Assembly: GCA_009786275.1 (NCBI GenBank)
Contig: WQTL01000384.1
Span: 1-6,597 of the forward strand
DNA length: 6,597 bases
DNA from: Bacillota bacterium
GTDB taxonomy: Bacteria; Bacillota; Clostridia; Oscillospirales; Acutalibacteraceae
Direction: 5' to 3'
Shown: positions 5,260 to 6,597 of the stretch, one piece after another
Layout of the letters: each line of letters begins with the position of its first letter
How positions within the stretch are numbered: the stretch's first letter is position 1
Notes under the pieces: model-generated
Seen by the model: only the letters and a program-made list of their open reading frames with translations
Databases searched by the model: none
What the model was told of the DNA's origin: nothing
Position numbers and translations under genes: made by a program

Positions 5260-5708
5260 ATCGGAAAATTCTCCAGCGCCACCAGCATGTGAAACACCAA
5301 AAACACCGCGCTTGCCGCCGAGGTGGGCCAGACCTTCCCGGCCAGCCCCGCGCAGAAAAACGCCACGGGCGGCAGGAACACCATGGGGTATAGCACGATA
5401 TTGCTTTGCATGCCAGCGAAGTAAAATCCCCAGCAAAGCCAGTACAGTGCAATCGCAATATAGCTGATAATCGCCGGGGCGCTACGATGCAGTTTGTTTG
5501 GCACGGTTTTGTTCGCTAAAAAGAGCAGTAGCACCACAATCGCCACGCCCAGGATGTGCTCGCCGTACTCAATAAACGGCACCGAGGACACGTTGCCCTC
5601 CAGCCGGTTTTGCGCGGGCGGGAATAGTGCCCAGATGATATTCGGTAGGGCTTGCACGGCGACAATCAGTGCGCCGTAGTAAGAAAAGCGCAGGCGCAGG
5701 TTTTTCAT
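5256..5708 (-). CDS. Uncharacterised multi-pass membrane protein
   Basis: This 150-residue protein has several hydrophobic segments: roughly residues 9-29 (Y-Y-G-A-L-I-V-A-V-Q...W-A-L-F), 50-66 (G-V-A-I-V-V-L-L-L-F-L), 79-97 (I-S-Y-I-A-I-A-L-Y-W-L-C-W-G-F-Y-F) and one or two in 103-148. That makes four or five membrane helices. Between the first two lies a polar loop with N-R-L-E-G-N-V-S-S-V-P-F-I-E-Y-G-E-H. I do not recognise a named family or any enzymatic motif. ATG 5708 is chosen over the TTG two codons earlier because AGGAG (5717-5721) is 8 bases upstream. It follows the Fe-S protein gene by 16 bases, and its stop overlaps the DUF1905 start, so it is part of the same transcript. Confidence 0.85.
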   Translation of the reverse strand: MKNLRLRFSYYGALIVAVQALPNIIWALFPPAQNRLEGNVSSVPFIEYGEHILGVAIVVLLLFLANKTVPNKLHRSAPAIISYIAIALYWLCWGFYFAGMQSNIVLYPMVFLPPVAFFCAGLAGKVWPTSAASAVFLVFHMLVALENFPI

Positions 5709-5716
5709 ATGCAAAA

Positions 5717-5721
5717 CTCCT
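5717..5721 (-). promoter_or_regulatory. Ribosome binding site of the membrane protein gene
   Basis: AGGAG on the minus strand, 8 bases before ATG 5708, just after the stop of the Fe-S protein gene (5725-5727). It decides the start in favour of ATG 5708. Confidence 0.7.
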
Positions 5722-5724
5722 GTT

Positions 5725-6597
5725 TCATAGCAGCGCGGCTAAGTTCCGGGGAAAGGCATCTGTAAATTCGGGCGCATAGCCCGCCGCAGTCAGCTTTACC
5801 CGCAGCGTTTCTGAAATGGATGCGTTCAAAATCTCCATGGTTTCGGCTTCGTTGAAGGTGAGGCCCATTGTTTCATTGCCTGCGTTTTGCGCGTTGGCGG
5901 GGCAACAATCCTGGCATCTTGTGCACCCGACGATGCTGTTGTGCGCGTCATTGCCGAGCCATGCCGGGAAGGCCCCGGAGGCAGGCTCGTTGTAAGTGGT
6001 GATGCACCTGTCCGCGTCGATATACCGGCGGTCAGCGTCAATCGCGCCTGTCGGGCAGGCGGCGACACAGGCGCGGCAGGTTTCGCATTGTGCCATACGG
6101 CGCAGCGGAAACCATGCGGCTTCGTCACAGGGCAAATCAGAAACAAAAGTCATGATCTGCATATGGCTGCCAAACCTGTCGTTGTAGCAAATATTATTGC
6201 GCCCATATTGCGCCAGACCGCAATGCACGGCCAGCAATTTCTGCGTGACCGTTTTCATTATCGTGGCCGAAAATCCATGCGGCGCTAAATAATCGCAAAT
6301 GGTTTGCAGCACCTGATTGTTTTTGCTGTCCCAAGTGGCATAGAGCGGGGGCACCACGCATCGCGCCGGCTTGCCGCGATGATGAAACGTCAAAATTACT
6401 TTGGGGCTGGGTATGACAATCGAAATCAAAGAGTTCGGCTGAAATTCGGCTGGCGCAAACTTGCCCATATCTCCTGTCATGTGATTTACCATTCGATCAA
6501 GCCAGTCCGTGTGATACCCCGCGCTTTTCACTTCCAGCATATCTTTTTTCAGGTCGTCAATGCGTGAAAACGGAACGACAGCGCCCATGTCCCCATG
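5725..6597 (-). CDS. QueG-like double 4Fe-4S cluster protein (5' end probably outside the window)
   Basis: From the first in-frame ATG in the window (6588) the protein has 287 residues. The frame stays open to the window edge, and the sequence begins abruptly at M-G-A-V-V-P-F, a segment that in relatives lies inside the N-terminal domain, so the true start is probably upstream. Two ferredoxin-type motifs bind 4Fe-4S clusters: C168-x2-C171-x2-C174-x3-C178-P and C222-x2-C225-x2-C228-C-P. Between them lies D-R-C195-I-T-T-Y-N-E, matching the conserved R-C-I-x segment of QueG, the epoxyqueuosine reductase. The segment C-G-L-A-Q-Y-G-R-N-N (~123-132) matches the G-W-x-G-K-N region of that family. 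QueG is longer and binds cobalamin. This protein is a shorter relative, often annotated as epoxyqueuosine reductase or 4Fe-4S double-cluster protein; queuosine function is unproven. It is the first visible gene of the minus-strand operon, 16 bases upstream of the membrane protein gene. Confidence 0.8.
   Translation of the reverse strand, partial: HGDMGAVVPFSRIDDLKKDMLEVKSAGYHTDWLDRMVNHMTGDMGKFAPAEFQPNSLISIVIPSPKVILTFHHRGKPARCVVPPLYATWDSKNNQVLQTICDYLAPHGFSATIMKTVTQKLLAVHCGLAQYGRNNICYNDRFGSHMQIMTFVSDLPCDEAAWFPLRRMAQCETCRACVAACPTGAIDADRRYIDADRCITTYNEPASGAFPAWLGNDAHNSIVGCTRCQDCCPANAQNAGNETMGLTFNEAETMEILNASISETLRVKLTAAGYAPEFTDAFPRNLAALL

Overview
The window looks like a piece of a fairly GC-rich Firmicutes chromosome, probably from the Clostridia. 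I infer this from the gene families (MmcQ/YjbR, standalone TfoX C-terminal domain, ThpR, DUF3781, DUF1905, small flavodoxin and nitroreductase proteins), the strong GGAGG-type ribosome binding sites and the tight gene packing. No rRNA, tRNA, CRISPR array or replication origin is visible, and no stretch longer than about 300 bases lacks a gene or a gene remnant.

Positions 1-1451 (+ strand) are a graveyard of broken genes. The window opens on the 3' end of an insertion sequence, probably IS630 family, sitting inside a phage or plasmid primase-helicase gene. The primase is cut off just after its Walker A motif and joined in frame to the first ~68 residues of a flavodoxin-like oxidoreductase. That fragment is in turn joined, with a frame change, to the last ~66 residues of a DUF3781 protein.

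Positions 1448-3336 (+ strand) hold a tight row of small genes: MmcQ/YjbR, TfoX C-terminal domain, RNA 2',3'-cyclic phosphodiesterase (ThpR, with a Thr-to-Pro change in its second HxT motif), a cupin and a nitroreductase. The cupin has lost its C-terminal part. It is fused out of frame to a nitroreductase that lacks only its start codon, so a third deletion-type junction lies near 2818-2822.

Positions 3333-6597 (- strand) are an intact, convergent five-gene operon. In transcription order it encodes a QueG-like double 4Fe-4S protein (5' end probably outside the window), an uncharacterised multi-pass membrane protein, a DUF1905 protein, a membrane-anchored alpha/beta hydrolase and an SGNH/GDSL hydrolase. 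The last three junctions are all ATGA stop/start overlaps, which implies strong translational coupling. The + and - gene sets meet tail to tail with overlapping stop codons.

I see no convincing new defence or mobile system. The most notable features are the three consecutive gene-fusion scars, the altered ThpR active site, and the uncharacterised coupled operon on the minus strand.
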